A stretch of 49,872 nt of DNA from assembly GCA_964472715.1 (NCBI GenBank), contig CAYYMT010000010.1, forward strand, positions 1 through 49,872. The letters are read 5' to 3'. The translations under genes and the position numbers were made by a program. Shown piece after piece: positions 1 through 9,144 of the stretch; within the stretch, counting starts at the first letter, position 1, and each line of letters begins with the position of its first letter. This stretch comes from JAFGTP01 sp964472715. Lineage in GTDB: Bacteria > Fidelibacterota > UBA2242 > JAFGTP01. Under the pieces are notes generated by a model, which was not told the origin of the DNA, ran no database searches, and worked only from the letters and a program-made list of their open reading frames with translations.

Positions 1-818
1 AAGTGATACCGGCATCCTTATTTTTAATCCTGTTGAATTTCGTTCCGGAGACACCTCGCTGGCTCATGTTGAAGGGAAGAGAGGAAGAAGCGGTTTCCGT
101 GCTGAACCGCATCAATCCGGTGGAACGGACAGAGCAGATATTGAAAGAGATCAAAGAATCCCTGAGCCATCACTCCGGACGGTTGCTGGCGTTTGGGTGG
201 CTGGTGATCATCATTGGGATTTTGTTATCGGTTTTTCAACAGTTCGTCGGTATCAATGTGGTGCTCTATTACGCGCCGGAAATTTTCAAGAATATGGGCG
301 CTTCTACAAATTCCGCATTGCTTCAGACAGTTTTGGTTGGCGCCATCAATTTATCTTTCACTGTTGTGGCCATTAAGACGGTGGATAATTTCGGACGGAA
401 GCCATTGCAGATCATTGGGGCCCTTATAATGGCTTTTGCGATGTTCTCGTTGGGAACGCTTTTCGCCTTTCAGAATGTGGGTATTTTCGCGCTTCTCAGT
501 ATGTTGCTCTACATCGCCGGTTTTGCCATGTCCTGGGGACCGGTGACCTGGGTTTTGATATCAGAGATTTTTCCCAACAAAATCCGTGGCCGGGCCATGT
601 CCATCGCGGTGGCAGCGCAATGGATATCCAATTATCTGGTATCCTGGACTTTTCCCATGATGGATAAAAGTACAGTGCTGACCAACCTCTTTCATCACGG
701 TTTTGCTTATTGGGTTTATGGCATAATGGGAGTTCTGGCAGCGATTTTTATGTGGAAACTGGTGCCGGAAACCAAAGGCAAAACACTTGAACAAATGGAA
801 TCACTATGGGAAAAATGA
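1..818 (+). CDS. xylE: XylE-type sugar/H+ symporter (MFS), 5' end outside window
   Basis: C-terminal part (about 271 residues) of a major facilitator superfamily sugar porter; the reading frame is open at the left edge, so the start lies outside the window. Visible hallmarks are the sugar-porter motif PETPRWL before the central loop, FQQFVGINVVLYYAPEIF in the seventh membrane helix, the AMSWGPVTWVLISEIFP helix-10 motif and the terminal PETKGKTLE signature. From memory, the alignment with the C-terminal half of Escherichia coli XylE is almost gap-free and very close, which supports a D-xylose:proton symporter in the inner membrane. A different pentose or hexose remains possible because the N-terminal half is missing. 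No sugar isomerase or kinase is visible downstream, so the pathway partners must lie to the left. Confidence 0.9.
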   Translation, partial: VIPASLFLILLNFVPETPRWLMLKGREEEAVSVLNRINPVERTEQILKEIKESLSHHSGRLLAFGWLVIIIGILLSVFQQFVGINVVLYYAPEIFKNMGASTNSALLQTVLVGAINLSFTVVAIKTVDNFGRKPLQIIGALIMAFAMFSLGTLFAFQNVGIFALLSMLLYIAGFAMSWGPVTWVLISEIFPNKIRGRAMSIAVAAQWISNYLVSWTFPMMDKSTVLTNLFHHGFAYWVYGIMGVLAAIFMWKLVPETKGKTLEQMESLWEK

Positions 819-990
819 AAAGTGGGAGGTCAGAAAAAAACCGGAACAGGAATGCAAAAGCGCAGATAGTAAGTTTGATAAAAACCTCTACGGCGGAAGA
901 TTTTGGTGGTTAAATTGCTGCGCATCAACCGGAAAGACCAGTCAAACTATAAAAATCAGGTAGATCTTTTCCATTATGAATCATATCGAA

Positions 991-1842
991 TCATGGAAGG
1001 CTTTTCCTTTGAAAATTTTTGCAGCTGCCGCCGACTTTGATTTGTTTGATTTGCCGGTTTTCAGTTGTAATATGAACATCAATCTGTGATTTTTTATCCA
1101 GACTAAAGCCCTGGTAAAAATGGAGTGATATTTCTTTTTTCATTTCCATAATCGTGTGCTTAAAAAGATAGCCGGCCAATGCGCCACTGGCTGTTCCGGT
1201 GGCTGATTCTTCATTGATTCCCAGCAGCGGCGCAAAATTACGGCAATAGATTTTTTCGTCATCTACAGCAAATAAATGATAACCGACAATATCATTTTCC
1301 CGGCTGATTTTCGCGATTTTATCAAAATCAGGCTTAAGTTTATTCAAATGGTCAAGGGATAAAACCGGCACAATCAAATCTTTCAAACCGGTAGACACAA
1401 TTTGTAATGGTAAATCCGGAGGTAGTTCCGCCGGAGAAATATTTAAAGAATCGGCAATCATGGTTTTCTTTATTTTTTGATAATAGATTGGATTGGGTTG
1501 CTCCATAAAAACAGTGCCCTCTTCAGAAATATCAATATTGAGAATACCGGCTTTGGTCTCCATTGTGTAATTACCGGCAGTAATTGTTCCGGTTTTATAC
1601 AGGGTGAAAAAAGTCCCGATTGTTGCGTGGCCGCAAAGATTCACCTCTTCAACCGGTGTGAAAAATCGAACTTTAAAATCCGCTGATTTAGACTGGAAGA
1701 CAAAAGCTGTCTCGGAAAAACCAACTGTTTTTGCGATTTCAATATATTCTTGTATTCTTAATTGTGGTGCGTTCAAAACCACTCCGGCCGGGTTACCGCC
1801 TGATTTATCCAGTGCGAAACTATTACAGGTATATACGATCAT
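991..1842 (-). CDS. PhzF family isomerase/epimerase-like protein
   Basis: About 283 residues, the usual length of the PhzF/diaminopimelate-epimerase fold family. Motifs in order: GGNPAGVV near residue 15, GFSETAFVF with the catalytic-type Glu at about residue 44, CGHATIGTF near residue 69, and ATGTASGALAGYL in the second half of the fold. The start at 1842 is chosen because GAGGA lies seven bases upstream; an in-frame ATG at 1875 has no ribosome site. Characterised members include PhzF of phenazine synthesis, but most are of unknown substrate, and no phenazine genes are visible here, so only an isomerase-type function is inferred. It is divergent from the RpiR-type regulator that starts 90 bases away. 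Confidence 0.88.
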   Translation of the reverse strand: MIVYTCNSFALDKSGGNPAGVVLNAPQLRIQEYIEIAKTVGFSETAFVFQSKSADFKVRFFTPVEEVNLCGHATIGTFFTLYKTGTITAGNYTMETKAGILNIDISEEGTVFMEQPNPIYYQKIKKTMIADSLNISPAELPPDLPLQIVSTGLKDLIVPVLSLDHLNKLKPDFDKIAKISRENDIVGYHLFAVDDEKIYCRNFAPLLGINEESATGTASGALAGYLFKHTIMEMKKEISLHFYQGFSLDKKSQIDVHITTENRQIKQIKVGGSCKNFQRKSLP

Positions 1843-1931
1843 AACTAATCCTCGATTTTGAATTAATGTAACCAAAAGTATTGAAAATCTAAATCTGTAA
1901 ATGGTATTTTTCTTATAAAAAAACAGATAAA

Positions 1932-2816
1932 ATGGTTAATTTAAATGGAATAAATAAAGAGTATGCAGTGCCGGAAAATTTTTTAAAAATAAAACAAATG
2001 ATAATCGATAAAAGTGCGGAGTTTTCAATGCGGCAAAAAAGGATTGCCGATTATATCATAGAGAATCCCCATAATTTTGCCCTGAAATCGGTTCAAGAAC
2101 TGGAAAAAGAATTAAAGATCAGTAAATCCACCATCGTCAGACTTGCCCAGGAACTCGGCTACAGTGGTATTTTGGCTTTAAAGAAAGATATCCGCGGTTA
2201 TGTCAGCAATTCCTTCGAGCCCCTGGAACGCTATGAAAATCTATTATCCAATGATAATGAAACAGACAATTATATCGACCTGCTAAACGATGAGGTGATC
2301 ATCAATCTGCACAAGAACCGTGATTTGATCGATTATGATCAATTTCTGCGTTTTACCGAACTGATTGAAACTGCCAAAGAGGTTCATACCCTGGGTGCCG
2401 GTGTATCCTATTTTCTGGCTGAAATCGCCGCTTACCTGCTCAACCGGGTTTCCATTAAATCTTTTCCTTTTAACAGGGGAGGGGCGCCTTTTCCGGAACA
2501 GGTATTGAATTTTAATGAGGAGGATTTAATTTTGGCCTTTTATTTCCCGGCTTACACCAAAGAAATATATGAAACTGTAAAATTTGCAAAATCCAAGGGG
2601 ATCAAGGTCATTGTAATTACTGATACCGCGACCAATAATATTGTCGGGCAATGTGATGCCTACCTTCAGGTTGCTGTGGAAAGCTGTACTATTTCCAATT
2701 CTCTCAGTTCCATTATCACGGTTTTATACGCCATTATCGCAAAAATTGGACAATATAAAAAAGCCGAAACCCTGAAAGCATTGAAAGTTGTCAAAGAATT
2801 ACGCAAGGATTCCTGA
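1932..2816 (+). CDS. MurR/RpiR family transcriptional regulator (HTH + SIS)
   Basis: 294 residues with the standard RpiR layout. An N-terminal helix-turn-helix domain covers about residues 17-95 (FSMRQKRIADYIIENP, then SKSTIVRLAQELGYSG). A SIS sugar-phosphate-binding domain covers about residues 145-265 (VHTLGAGVSYFLAE and IKVIVITDT are typical strand/loop segments). Members bind sugar phosphates and control nearby sugar genes. Candidate targets here are the divergent PhzF-family gene or the sugar symporter, but no operator was identified. No convincing ribosome binding site precedes the ATG. The stop codon lies four bases from the stop of the convergent methyltransferase gene, so the two transcripts probably overlap at their 3' ends. 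Confidence 0.88.
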   Translation: MVNLNGINKEYAVPENFLKIKQMIIDKSAEFSMRQKRIADYIIENPHNFALKSVQELEKELKISKSTIVRLAQELGYSGILALKKDIRGYVSNSFEPLERYENLLSNDNETDNYIDLLNDEVIINLHKNRDLIDYDQFLRFTELIETAKEVHTLGAGVSYFLAEIAAYLLNRVSIKSFPFNRGGAPFPEQVLNFNEEDLILAFYFPAYTKEIYETVKFAKSKGIKVIVITDTATNNIVGQCDAYLQVAVESCTISNSLSSIITVLYAIIAKIGQYKKAETLKALKVVKELRKDS

Positions 2817-2820
2817 AATA

Positions 2821-3963
2821 TCAGACATTGAATTGAATATCTTCAATATCCTTTTCCTCATTATCAGGCCTGTTAAAACATTCATAAATGATATATTTTT
2901 CATTTTCATCCATAACGGTTACTTCATTGAAGTATTTTTCCAAATGTGTCAGGTAGTTCAGATGCTTATTAGCCACCATTTGAAAACGGCCGTTTTCAGT
3001 CAATATTCGCGCGACATGCTGAAATAATTCCAGTGAGACCTCAATATTGTTTTCATATTCGAAATGAAAGGGCGGGTTTGATACGACGAAATCAAAGGTA
3101 TGATTGTCGAAAATCTTCAGATTATCTTCATAATAAAAGTGGAAATTCTTTCCCTTCAGATTCAATTTAGCTGATTCCACTGCCAGGAAAAAATCATCAA
3201 TGAGATGATAGTCAGCATTGCTTTTCATGGCTGTCATGGCCTGTGTAAGAATGCCATTGCCGCACCCTAAATCCAATATTCTTTTGTCCCTCACCTGCAG
3301 ATCAAGATGATCGATCAGAAAGGATGTTGCCGGATCGATTTTACCGGCGGAGAAGATGCCCGGATAGTGCCGGACCACTTCATTATTGTAGGGAATTTCA
3401 CTGATGAGGTCGCGCTCTTTAAAGGGTTTCGGCTTTTTCATGATCAGTAACCGGGATTTTTTCCATGCTTTTGTTTGCACGGTTTCTTCGAAATATTCGT
3501 TGGCCAGCTCCAACATGCTTTTGGAAAAATGCCGGGTCATGAATCCGCAAATCACAGTCCCTTGTTTTTTAATTTTTTTTGAAAGGTGTTGCAGATAATA
3601 TTGGAAGAGATCGAGTGATTTCGGTTGTTTGATTATGGCTAGGTCCATTTTTAGTTTTGGCCAGGAAAAAAGGTCCATAAACTGAAGGTCACCGGTTGGC
3701 AGTTGATTGATTTCCCGGTTTTGAATAATTGCTTTTTCCTGGGATTTATAACTGATCATTGAGAGTGGTTGATAGTCTCTGAACATTGTATTCAGGAACC
3801 CAAAGCGGTCGTGATATAAAATGATTTTTTTGTCATCTAAATTTTCATCTTCCAGATGCTTGATAATCAATTCATCGGCGGCGTTCCAGGCCCGCAGGGA
3901 TTTATTCCTGGTTTTTGGGTAACGAATAAACTCGTACTTCTTATCTTTGTGCAAAAATAACAT
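2821..3963 (-). CDS. rlmG: RlmG/RsmC-type rRNA guanine-N2 methyltransferase
   Basis: 380 residues, matching the two-domain length of RlmG (about 378) better than RsmC (about 343). The C-terminal half is a Rossmann methyltransferase: SAM motif I LDLGCGNG at residues 230-237 and the base-flipping NPPF motif at 296-299. The linker PGIFSAGKIDPATSFLIDHL, typical of RlmG/RsmC, precedes motif I. The N-terminal half (residues 1-180) is a degenerate duplicated methyltransferase domain without the SAM motif, as in the family. In E. coli RlmG modifies G1835 of 23S rRNA; this target is inferred by family only. It is transcribed toward the RpiR gene with four bases between stop codons. Confidence 0.8.
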   Translation of the reverse strand: MLFLHKDKKYEFIRYPKTRNKSLRAWNAADELIIKHLEDENLDDKKIILYHDRFGFLNTMFRDYQPLSMISYKSQEKAIIQNREINQLPTGDLQFMDLFSWPKLKMDLAIIKQPKSLDLFQYYLQHLSKKIKKQGTVICGFMTRHFSKSMLELANEYFEETVQTKAWKKSRLLIMKKPKPFKERDLISEIPYNNEVVRHYPGIFSAGKIDPATSFLIDHLDLQVRDKRILDLGCGNGILTQAMTAMKSNADYHLIDDFFLAVESAKLNLKGKNFHFYYEDNLKIFDNHTFDFVVSNPPFHFEYENNIEVSLELFQHVARILTENGRFQMVANKHLNYLTHLEKYFNEVTVMDENEKYIIYECFNRPDNEEKDIEDIQFNV

Positions 3964-4074
3964 GGCACCTACTTCTAATTTTATAATTTACTTTAACCGG
4001 AATAAATATAAAGAAAATATCTGTTTGACAAAACAAACAAAATGAAAAAATTCAATGAAGGGGAAAATAACTCT

Positions 4075-4106
4075 GAGGTATGCCATTTTAAATCATGACA
4101 TACCTC
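4075..4106 (-). terminator. weak hairpin downstream of glmS
   Basis: An 8-bp perfect stem (GAGGTATG at 4075-4082 with CATACCTC at 4099-4106) around a 16-base AT-rich loop, just beyond the glmS stop. On the minus strand it is followed only by a modest T-rich stretch (AGAGTTATTTTCC), so it is a weak terminator candidate. Confidence 0.4.
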
Positions 4107-4114
4107 TGTAACTG

Positions 4115-5911
4115 CTATTCTACGGTTACTGATTTAGCCAGATTGCGCGGCTTATCCACATTCAATCCTTTCATATCGGCAATATAATAGGCCAGTATTT
4201 GTAGTGGAATTGTGGTTAAAAAGGGCGAAAATATTTCCAGTGTTTTGGGAATCATAAAGAGATGATCTGATAAATTCTGTATTTTTTCATCGTTGCTGTC
4301 GGTTATGGTCAGGATTTCACCGTTGCGGGCTTTCACCTCTTCCATATTACTGATTATTTTTGGTAATATCCGTCCTTCCGGGGCAATAAAAACCACCGGC
4401 ATTATTTTGTCAATCAGGGCGATGGGGCCGTGTTTCATTTCCGCCGCCGGATACCCTTCGGCATGGATGTAGGAAATTTCTTTTAATTTCAAGGCGCCTT
4501 CCAGAGCAACGGGAAAATTCATTCCCCTGCCAAGGTATAAAAAATTCCCGGCATTCATCATTCGATAAGCAAGCACCCTCAATTGTTTTTCACTGGCAAT
4601 GATTTCCTGGATTTTTTCCGGCAGTAATTGCAATTCATCAAGGATCTCCGGTGGAATCTCACCCCCCCGCTCCTGGTTGATATAGAGCGCCAGCAGCATC
4701 AATCCCGTGATCTGTGACAAAAAGGCTTTGGTGCTGGCGACGCCGATTTCAGGGCCGGCATGCAGATAGATGCCCGAATCCACCTCCCGCGCAATGGTTG
4801 AGCCCACCATGTTGACCAGTCCCAGGGTTCTGCAACCGGAGGTTTTGGCTTTGCGCAGGGCAGCCAGGGTGTCGGCGGTTTCACCGGACTGAGAAATTAC
4901 CACAAAAAGATCGTTCTTCCACAACATTGTGTTACGATAGCGAAACTCGGAAGCGTAGTCCACCTCGACGGGAATAGACAAAAAATCCTCGATAAAATAC
5001 TTTCCGATGAGTGCGGAATGCCAGCTGGTGCCGCAGGCTGTAATCACAATACGATCAAGGGTTTTAACATCAAAATCCACTGATAATTTAATTTTTCCCT
5101 GCTTAATACGACCACGTAATGTATTCCGAATCGATTCCGGTTGTTCGTATATTTCTTTCAGCATGAAGTGCTTGAAACCCCGTTTTTCAATCTGGCTGAT
5201 ATTCCATTTGATCTCTTCAATTTCACGTCGGACTTTTTTACCGTTAAGTTTTTGAATATGATAGTCGTTGCCGGTCAGAACAGCGATGTCACTATCTTCC
5301 AGATAAACCACCTGTTTGGTATGATCAAGCAGGGGGACTGCGTCAGAGGCCAGCATCATGACATTATCGCCTATTCCCAGGATCAGGGGAGAGCCTTTTC
5401 TGGCGGCAACAATTTTATTTTCCTCACGATGCAGTACTGCTATTCCATAGGTTCCTTCAATATTTTCCAGGGCTAATGCAACTGCTTCTTCGAGATTGCC
5501 ATCATAAAATTCCTCAATTAAATGGGCCACGACTTCGGAGTCCGTCCGGGATTTAAATTTATAGCCTTTTTCCAATAGAAATCTTTTTAAAGTAATATAA
5601 TTTTCAATGATGCCGTTGTGTACTATTGCAATTTCTGAATTATTGCTTAAATGGGGATGTGAATTAACATCATTCGGCGCGCCATGGGTTGCCCAGCGTG
5701 TGTGGGCAATACCCACATTGCTGTTGATTGTTCGGTTTTGTAAGGTTTTTTCCAGGTTGGCAATGCCGCCTTTTTGCTTGATGACATCAAGATAATCATC
5801 CTTTATACATATTCCGGCGCTGTCATAGCCGCGATATTCCAGTTTCTTTAATCCCTCTAAAAGATATTTTTCCACATTATCCAAACCAATGAATCCTACG
5901 ATTCCGCACAT
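4115..5911 (-). CDS. glmS: Glutamine--fructose-6-phosphate aminotransferase (isomerizing)
   Basis: 598 residues, close to the usual 600-610. It makes glucosamine-6-phosphate from fructose-6-phosphate and glutamine, the first step toward UDP-GlcNAc for peptidoglycan and LPS. The N-terminal class II glutaminase domain (about 1-215) begins MCGIVGFIG, with Cys2 as nucleophile, followed by RGYDSAG and THTRWATHG-like segments (AHTRWATHG). Two SIS domains follow (about 285-415 and 455-590), with ACGTSWHSAL and SQSGETADTL in the first and the isomerase tail PRNLAKSVTVE at the C-terminus. A strong ribosome site (AGGAGG, seven bases upstream) supports the start. It is monocistronic and divergent from the amylase gene. 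No glmS ribozyme was recognised upstream. Confidence 0.97.
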   Translation of the reverse strand: MCGIVGFIGLDNVEKYLLEGLKKLEYRGYDSAGICIKDDYLDVIKQKGGIANLEKTLQNRTINSNVGIAHTRWATHGAPNDVNSHPHLSNNSEIAIVHNGIIENYITLKRFLLEKGYKFKSRTDSEVVAHLIEEFYDGNLEEAVALALENIEGTYGIAVLHREENKIVAARKGSPLILGIGDNVMMLASDAVPLLDHTKQVVYLEDSDIAVLTGNDYHIQKLNGKKVRREIEEIKWNISQIEKRGFKHFMLKEIYEQPESIRNTLRGRIKQGKIKLSVDFDVKTLDRIVITACGTSWHSALIGKYFIEDFLSIPVEVDYASEFRYRNTMLWKNDLFVVISQSGETADTLAALRKAKTSGCRTLGLVNMVGSTIAREVDSGIYLHAGPEIGVASTKAFLSQITGLMLLALYINQERGGEIPPEILDELQLLPEKIQEIIASEKQLRVLAYRMMNAGNFLYLGRGMNFPVALEGALKLKEISYIHAEGYPAAEMKHGPIALIDKIMPVVFIAPEGRILPKIISNMEEVKARNGEILTITDSNDEKIQNLSDHLFMIPKTLEIFSPFLTTIPLQILAYYIADMKGLNVDKPRNLAKSVTVE

Positions 5912-6270
5912 GGGAGAACCTCCTGTTTATTTTTTTTAACTTGCCGCGATTTAAAATGAAATTATCTGCTAACTAAAATAACAATTTTTTCTGTAATCCT
6001 TTTAACTTAACCTTGTGTTGCGTTTTAGAAAAAATAATTGAAAACATAAAGGAAACAAAGAAATATTTATATCCCGGTAAAAATAAATTTACGATTATTG
6101 ATAAAGCCTTGTTTTTAATAAGATTCTTCTGAAAGAGAGTTTTCAAATTGTTTGCTATCCAAAATAGATATTGTAAATTAAATTATCGTGAAAATTAGAG
6201 ATTAGAAAAAAATTTTTTAAATTCCACTTGATTGATAAATAATTGAAAAATAATATCAGGGAATTCACAA
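5912..6270. other. AT-rich divergent intergenic region
   Basis: 359 bases between divergent glmS and amylase starts. The region is strongly AT-rich and must hold both promoters, but no single -35/-10 pair, operator repeat or RNA element stands out. A CAGGGA ribosome site for the amylase lies at its right end and the glmS AGGAGG site at its left end. Confidence 0.5.
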
Positions 6271-7833
6271 ATGAAAACGAGAATTTTAATTTTATTTTTG
6301 GTACTGCCGTTAATATTGATAGCGGGGGAAAGTGGTTTCGTAACCGAAGTTGACACATCCTTTCATGCTTATAAATATGTCCCTTCAGGATTTAACAACC
6401 TCAGAATTTACCAGGTGATGGTGGAATCTTTTCGGGATGGCGATTCTACCAGAAATTATAATGCTGGTTATGGCACCAGCCATCATAAAGGGGATTTGCG
6501 GGGTATTATCGAAGCCTTGCCCTATATTAAATCCCTCAATGTAAATGCAATATGGCTCACTCCCATTTTTGATTCCGATAAAGGAACGCCCCGTGTGGAC
6601 CCCTACCAGGACCCTGATGTCAAACTGGATGCCACCGGCTATTATGCCCGGAATTACTTTAAAATTGATCCCAATTTCGGGACTTTGGCCGATGCCAGAG
6701 AGTTAGTGGATAAAGCCCATGAACTGGAATTGTACGTTTTTTTTGACGGGGTCTTCGGACATCATAAAGGAAATGTTGTTGAGTCACCGCAAGGCAACAC
6801 ACCGGTAGGGCCCAATTATCATGTGAAGTATCCCGAAAGCCTGGAATTTTATAAGGAGGTTGCCACCTATTGGATCGATGAATTAAATATTGACGGCTGG
6901 CGATTGGACCAGGCTTACCAGATTCCGGTGGAATACCTGCGGGAGATTCAAAAGGCGGTCCGGCGAAAATGTGCGGAACGCAAAGCAGCCGGCCATCAAT
7001 GGGGAACCCTGGGCTATGTGGTTGGTGAAATTTTTGACGTCTACCAACAAATTCAGGAAAAGGGCTATGGCACAGAGGAAAATCCCGGATTGGTGTCCAA
7101 TTTTAATTTCCCTTTGCGCTATCGAATCGTTCAATGCCTTGCCGGTGAGGAAAAGGGATTGCGGATTCCCGATTGTTCGGTGCTCTTCGAGGGTATGGAA
7201 ACTCACCGGGTCTACCCTGATTTTGCCGTACCCAATCTGATGCTGACCAATCATGATCTGGTGCGCTTCGGAGACCTGATCCAGCGCAATGGCTTGGAAA
7301 ATCCATCCCATGAAAATTACTGGAAACGTCACAAACTGGCTTTTTCCTTCATGGCTGCTTACACCGGGCCGATAACTTTGTATTACGGTGATGAAATCGG
7401 TGAGGAGTTGGAAGGTTTTGTTGAAAAAGTTGATGATCCCGAAGAGAAATGCTGGGAGCGGGGAATTTGTGATGATCATGTCTCCCGGACCAGTGGCCGG
7501 ATTGATAATTTCACGGAACAGGAGCAGGATTTGAAGGATTTTGTCGCACGCTTGATGGCTTTTCGGTCTGACAATCAATCACTTTACAATGGACGGACTT
7601 TAAATTTGATAGCAGAAAACGATCTTTACGCAGATTTAAAAATCTTTGGGAATGAAAAGATATTATTTGTCATGAATATTGGACAGGAAAAGGAATGGTT
7701 ACGGATTCCCGCCGATGCATTGGATTGTGAAACACTTGATGAGGCTTTTAATAATCGTACAATCGAAACAGTCAATGGCATGTTTAAAATTCCCGTGGAA
7801 TATCTCAGCAGTAATTTTTATTTATGTCGGTAG
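6271..7833 (+). CDS. Secreted GH13 alpha-amylase family glycoside hydrolase
   Basis: 520 residues with an N-terminal signal peptide (MKTRILILFLVLPLILIAG) and a GH13 TIM barrel. The four conserved regions are visible: region I FFDGVFGHH (Asp159), region II GWRLDQAY (Arg211, nucleophile Asp213), region III VVGEIFD (general acid Glu253) and region IV LTNHDLVRFGD (His328, Asp329). A beta-sandwich C-terminal domain typical of the family fills about residues 440-520. All catalytic residues are present, so it should be active on alpha-glucans in the periplasm or outside; the exact specificity cannot be read. There is no lipobox and no T9SS tail, which points to a periplasmic or conventionally exported enzyme. 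It stands alone between glmS and the CheW gene. Confidence 0.9.
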   Translation: MKTRILILFLVLPLILIAGESGFVTEVDTSFHAYKYVPSGFNNLRIYQVMVESFRDGDSTRNYNAGYGTSHHKGDLRGIIEALPYIKSLNVNAIWLTPIFDSDKGTPRVDPYQDPDVKLDATGYYARNYFKIDPNFGTLADARELVDKAHELELYVFFDGVFGHHKGNVVESPQGNTPVGPNYHVKYPESLEFYKEVATYWIDELNIDGWRLDQAYQIPVEYLREIQKAVRRKCAERKAAGHQWGTLGYVVGEIFDVYQQIQEKGYGTEENPGLVSNFNFPLRYRIVQCLAGEEKGLRIPDCSVLFEGMETHRVYPDFAVPNLMLTNHDLVRFGDLIQRNGLENPSHENYWKRHKLAFSFMAAYTGPITLYYGDEIGEELEGFVEKVDDPEEKCWERGICDDHVSRTSGRIDNFTEQEQDLKDFVARLMAFRSDNQSLYNGRTLNLIAENDLYADLKIFGNEKILFVMNIGQEKEWLRIPADALDCETLDEAFNNRTIETVNGMFKIPVEYLSSNFYLCR

Positions 7834-7932
7834 ATTTATCTGAATTTATCCGGAACCAGGCTTGTTTTTGTTAATTGCATACAATATTTTATACATATTA
7901 GCTAGGAATTGTTTTATTAAAGGAGAAAAAAT

Positions 7933-8754
7933 TTGGATAACATAAGCAATGAGATGCCATGGGTGAGTTTTTATCTGCAGGATGAACAATTTGCCGTATC
8001 CACAAAATATGTTCGTGAAATGGTGGCCATGCCAAAGATAATAAAAATTCCCCAAACACCGGAATATATTCGTGGCGTCATAAATCTTCGGGGAAAGACA
8101 ATTCCAATCATGGATTTGCGTGTAAAACTGGGTATGACTTCACTGGTGTATGAAACCGATCAATTAATAACTCTGATGAATGAGCGTGAGGAAGACCACA
8201 AGAACTGGATCGCAGAACTGGAAGCTTCGGTTCAGGAAAAGCGCGAGTTCAAGCTTACCACTGATCCCAATAAATGTAAATTCGGCAAATGGTATAACAG
8301 CTTCAAAACCGAGAATCGCGTTTTGGAAAGTCTGCTCAAAAAGTTTAACCGGCCGCACCAAAAAATACATGCAATTGCCAAGAAGGTGGAAGAAGCCGTT
8401 GCCGGTGAAAATTACGAAGCGGCTTTTCGTATTATCAATGAAACCCGGGACAATGAACTGGCAGAAATGATCATGCTCTTTGAAGAAGTTCGCACATTAT
8501 TAAGAGAATCTACCCGTGAAATAGCATTGGTCCTGGAATGTCAGGACACAGAAATGGTTATCAGTGTCGATTCTGTTGAAACAGTAGAAAAACTGAACCG
8601 GAAAAAGATAGAAAAACTTTCCGATGTCGTTAATACAGTTAACAATGAATTTATTTCAGGAATTGGAAAACGTGAAAAAGATGAGACCATGATCCAATTA
8701 ATTGATGTAAAAAAATTGGTACAAAAGGAGAGCAATCTGGATTTGAATATTTAA
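7933..8754 (+). CDS. CheW-like protein with inserted CZB zinc-binding domain
   Basis: 273 residues starting at TTG; the start is set by a strong AAAGGAG site seven bases upstream, and the first ATG lies 21 bases inside. The CheW fold is split. The N-terminal half (about 8-82) carries the typical YIRGVINLRGKTIPIMDLR segment. The C-terminal half (about 197-265) carries ALVLECQDTEMVISVDSVE and EFISGIG. Between them, residues 85-150 form a chemoreceptor zinc-binding (CZB) domain with His89 (DHKNW), Cys115 (CKFGKWY), His142 and His146 (HQKIH), the 3-His/1-Cys ligand set of that family. It is cytoplasmic and presumably couples a receptor to CheA in response to a signal sensed by the Zn-Cys site. 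No other chemotaxis genes are visible nearby. Confidence 0.88.
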   Translation: MDNISNEMPWVSFYLQDEQFAVSTKYVREMVAMPKIIKIPQTPEYIRGVINLRGKTIPIMDLRVKLGMTSLVYETDQLITLMNEREEDHKNWIAELEASVQEKREFKLTTDPNKCKFGKWYNSFKTENRVLESLLKKFNRPHQKIHAIAKKVEEAVAGENYEAAFRIINETRDNELAEMIMLFEEVRTLLRESTREIALVLECQDTEMVISVDSVETVEKLNRKKIEKLSDVVNTVNNEFISGIGKREKDETMIQLIDVKKLVQKESNLDLNI

Positions 8755-8778
8755 TAACTATTATGGGAATAAGATCAG

Positions 8779-8806
8779 AAACCGGTGTCATGGCACCGGT
8801 TTTTTG
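8779..8806 (+). terminator. Rho-independent terminator after CheW-CZB gene
   Basis: Perfect 9-bp stem AAACCGGTG (8779-8787) and CACCGGTTT (8794-8802) with a six-base loop, followed by a run of T. It separates the CheW gene from the SHOCT/CopB pair. Confidence 0.9.
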
Positions 8807-8912
8807 GTTTTAGTGTGACAATATTTGTGATTTGATATTCCGGTTTCAATTTTATAGGTTGATTATAAAATAAAAGGTTGTTTTTTTAATTGATTAGGTA
8901 TAAGGAGGATTT

Positions 8913-9134
8913 ATGCATGGATTTGGAAGCGGTTGGTCAATGGGATTTGGTTGGTTTATCGGACTGGCTTTTATAATTGTGTTATTTTTATTGGTTGTAA
9001 AACTTTTCAACCAGTCAAGTTATTCAGATAGTAATAAAACCCAAACCCCGCTGGAGATTTTAAAGTCAAGATATGCGAAAGGTGAAATTGACGAAGAAGA
9101 ATTCAAAAAACGTAAACGGGACCTCAACGATTAA
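8913..9134 (+). CDS. Small membrane protein with SHOCT domain
   Basis: 73 residues. A Gly/Phe-rich N-terminus leads into one membrane helix (about residues 14-31, FIGLAFIIVLFLLVVKLF), followed by a polar linker and a C-terminal SHOCT motif (LEILKSRYAKGEIDEEEF). SHOCT is a short C-terminal module of unresolved function, thought to mediate oligomerisation or membrane-protein regulation. A strong AAGGAGG site precedes the ATG. It ends ten bases before the copper ATPase start, so the two are almost certainly co-transcribed; a supporting role in copper export is an inference from position only. Confidence 0.85.
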   Translation: MHGFGSGWSMGFGWFIGLAFIIVLFLLVVKLFNQSSYSDSNKTQTPLEILKSRYAKGEIDEEEFKKRKRDLND

Positions 9135-9144
9135 AGGATAGTTA

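Noticed and set aside
819..990. Coding-like stretch after xylE
   Set aside because: Short open frames have plausible composition, but no start with ribosome site and no recognisable product.
5912..6270. glmS ribozyme or riboswitch
   Set aside because: No conserved ribozyme core recognised in the glmS leader; the class is typical of Firmicutes.
6883..7578. Long minus-strand frame within the amylase gene
   Set aside because: A shadow of the amylase codons; the amylase catalytic motifs fix the true strand.
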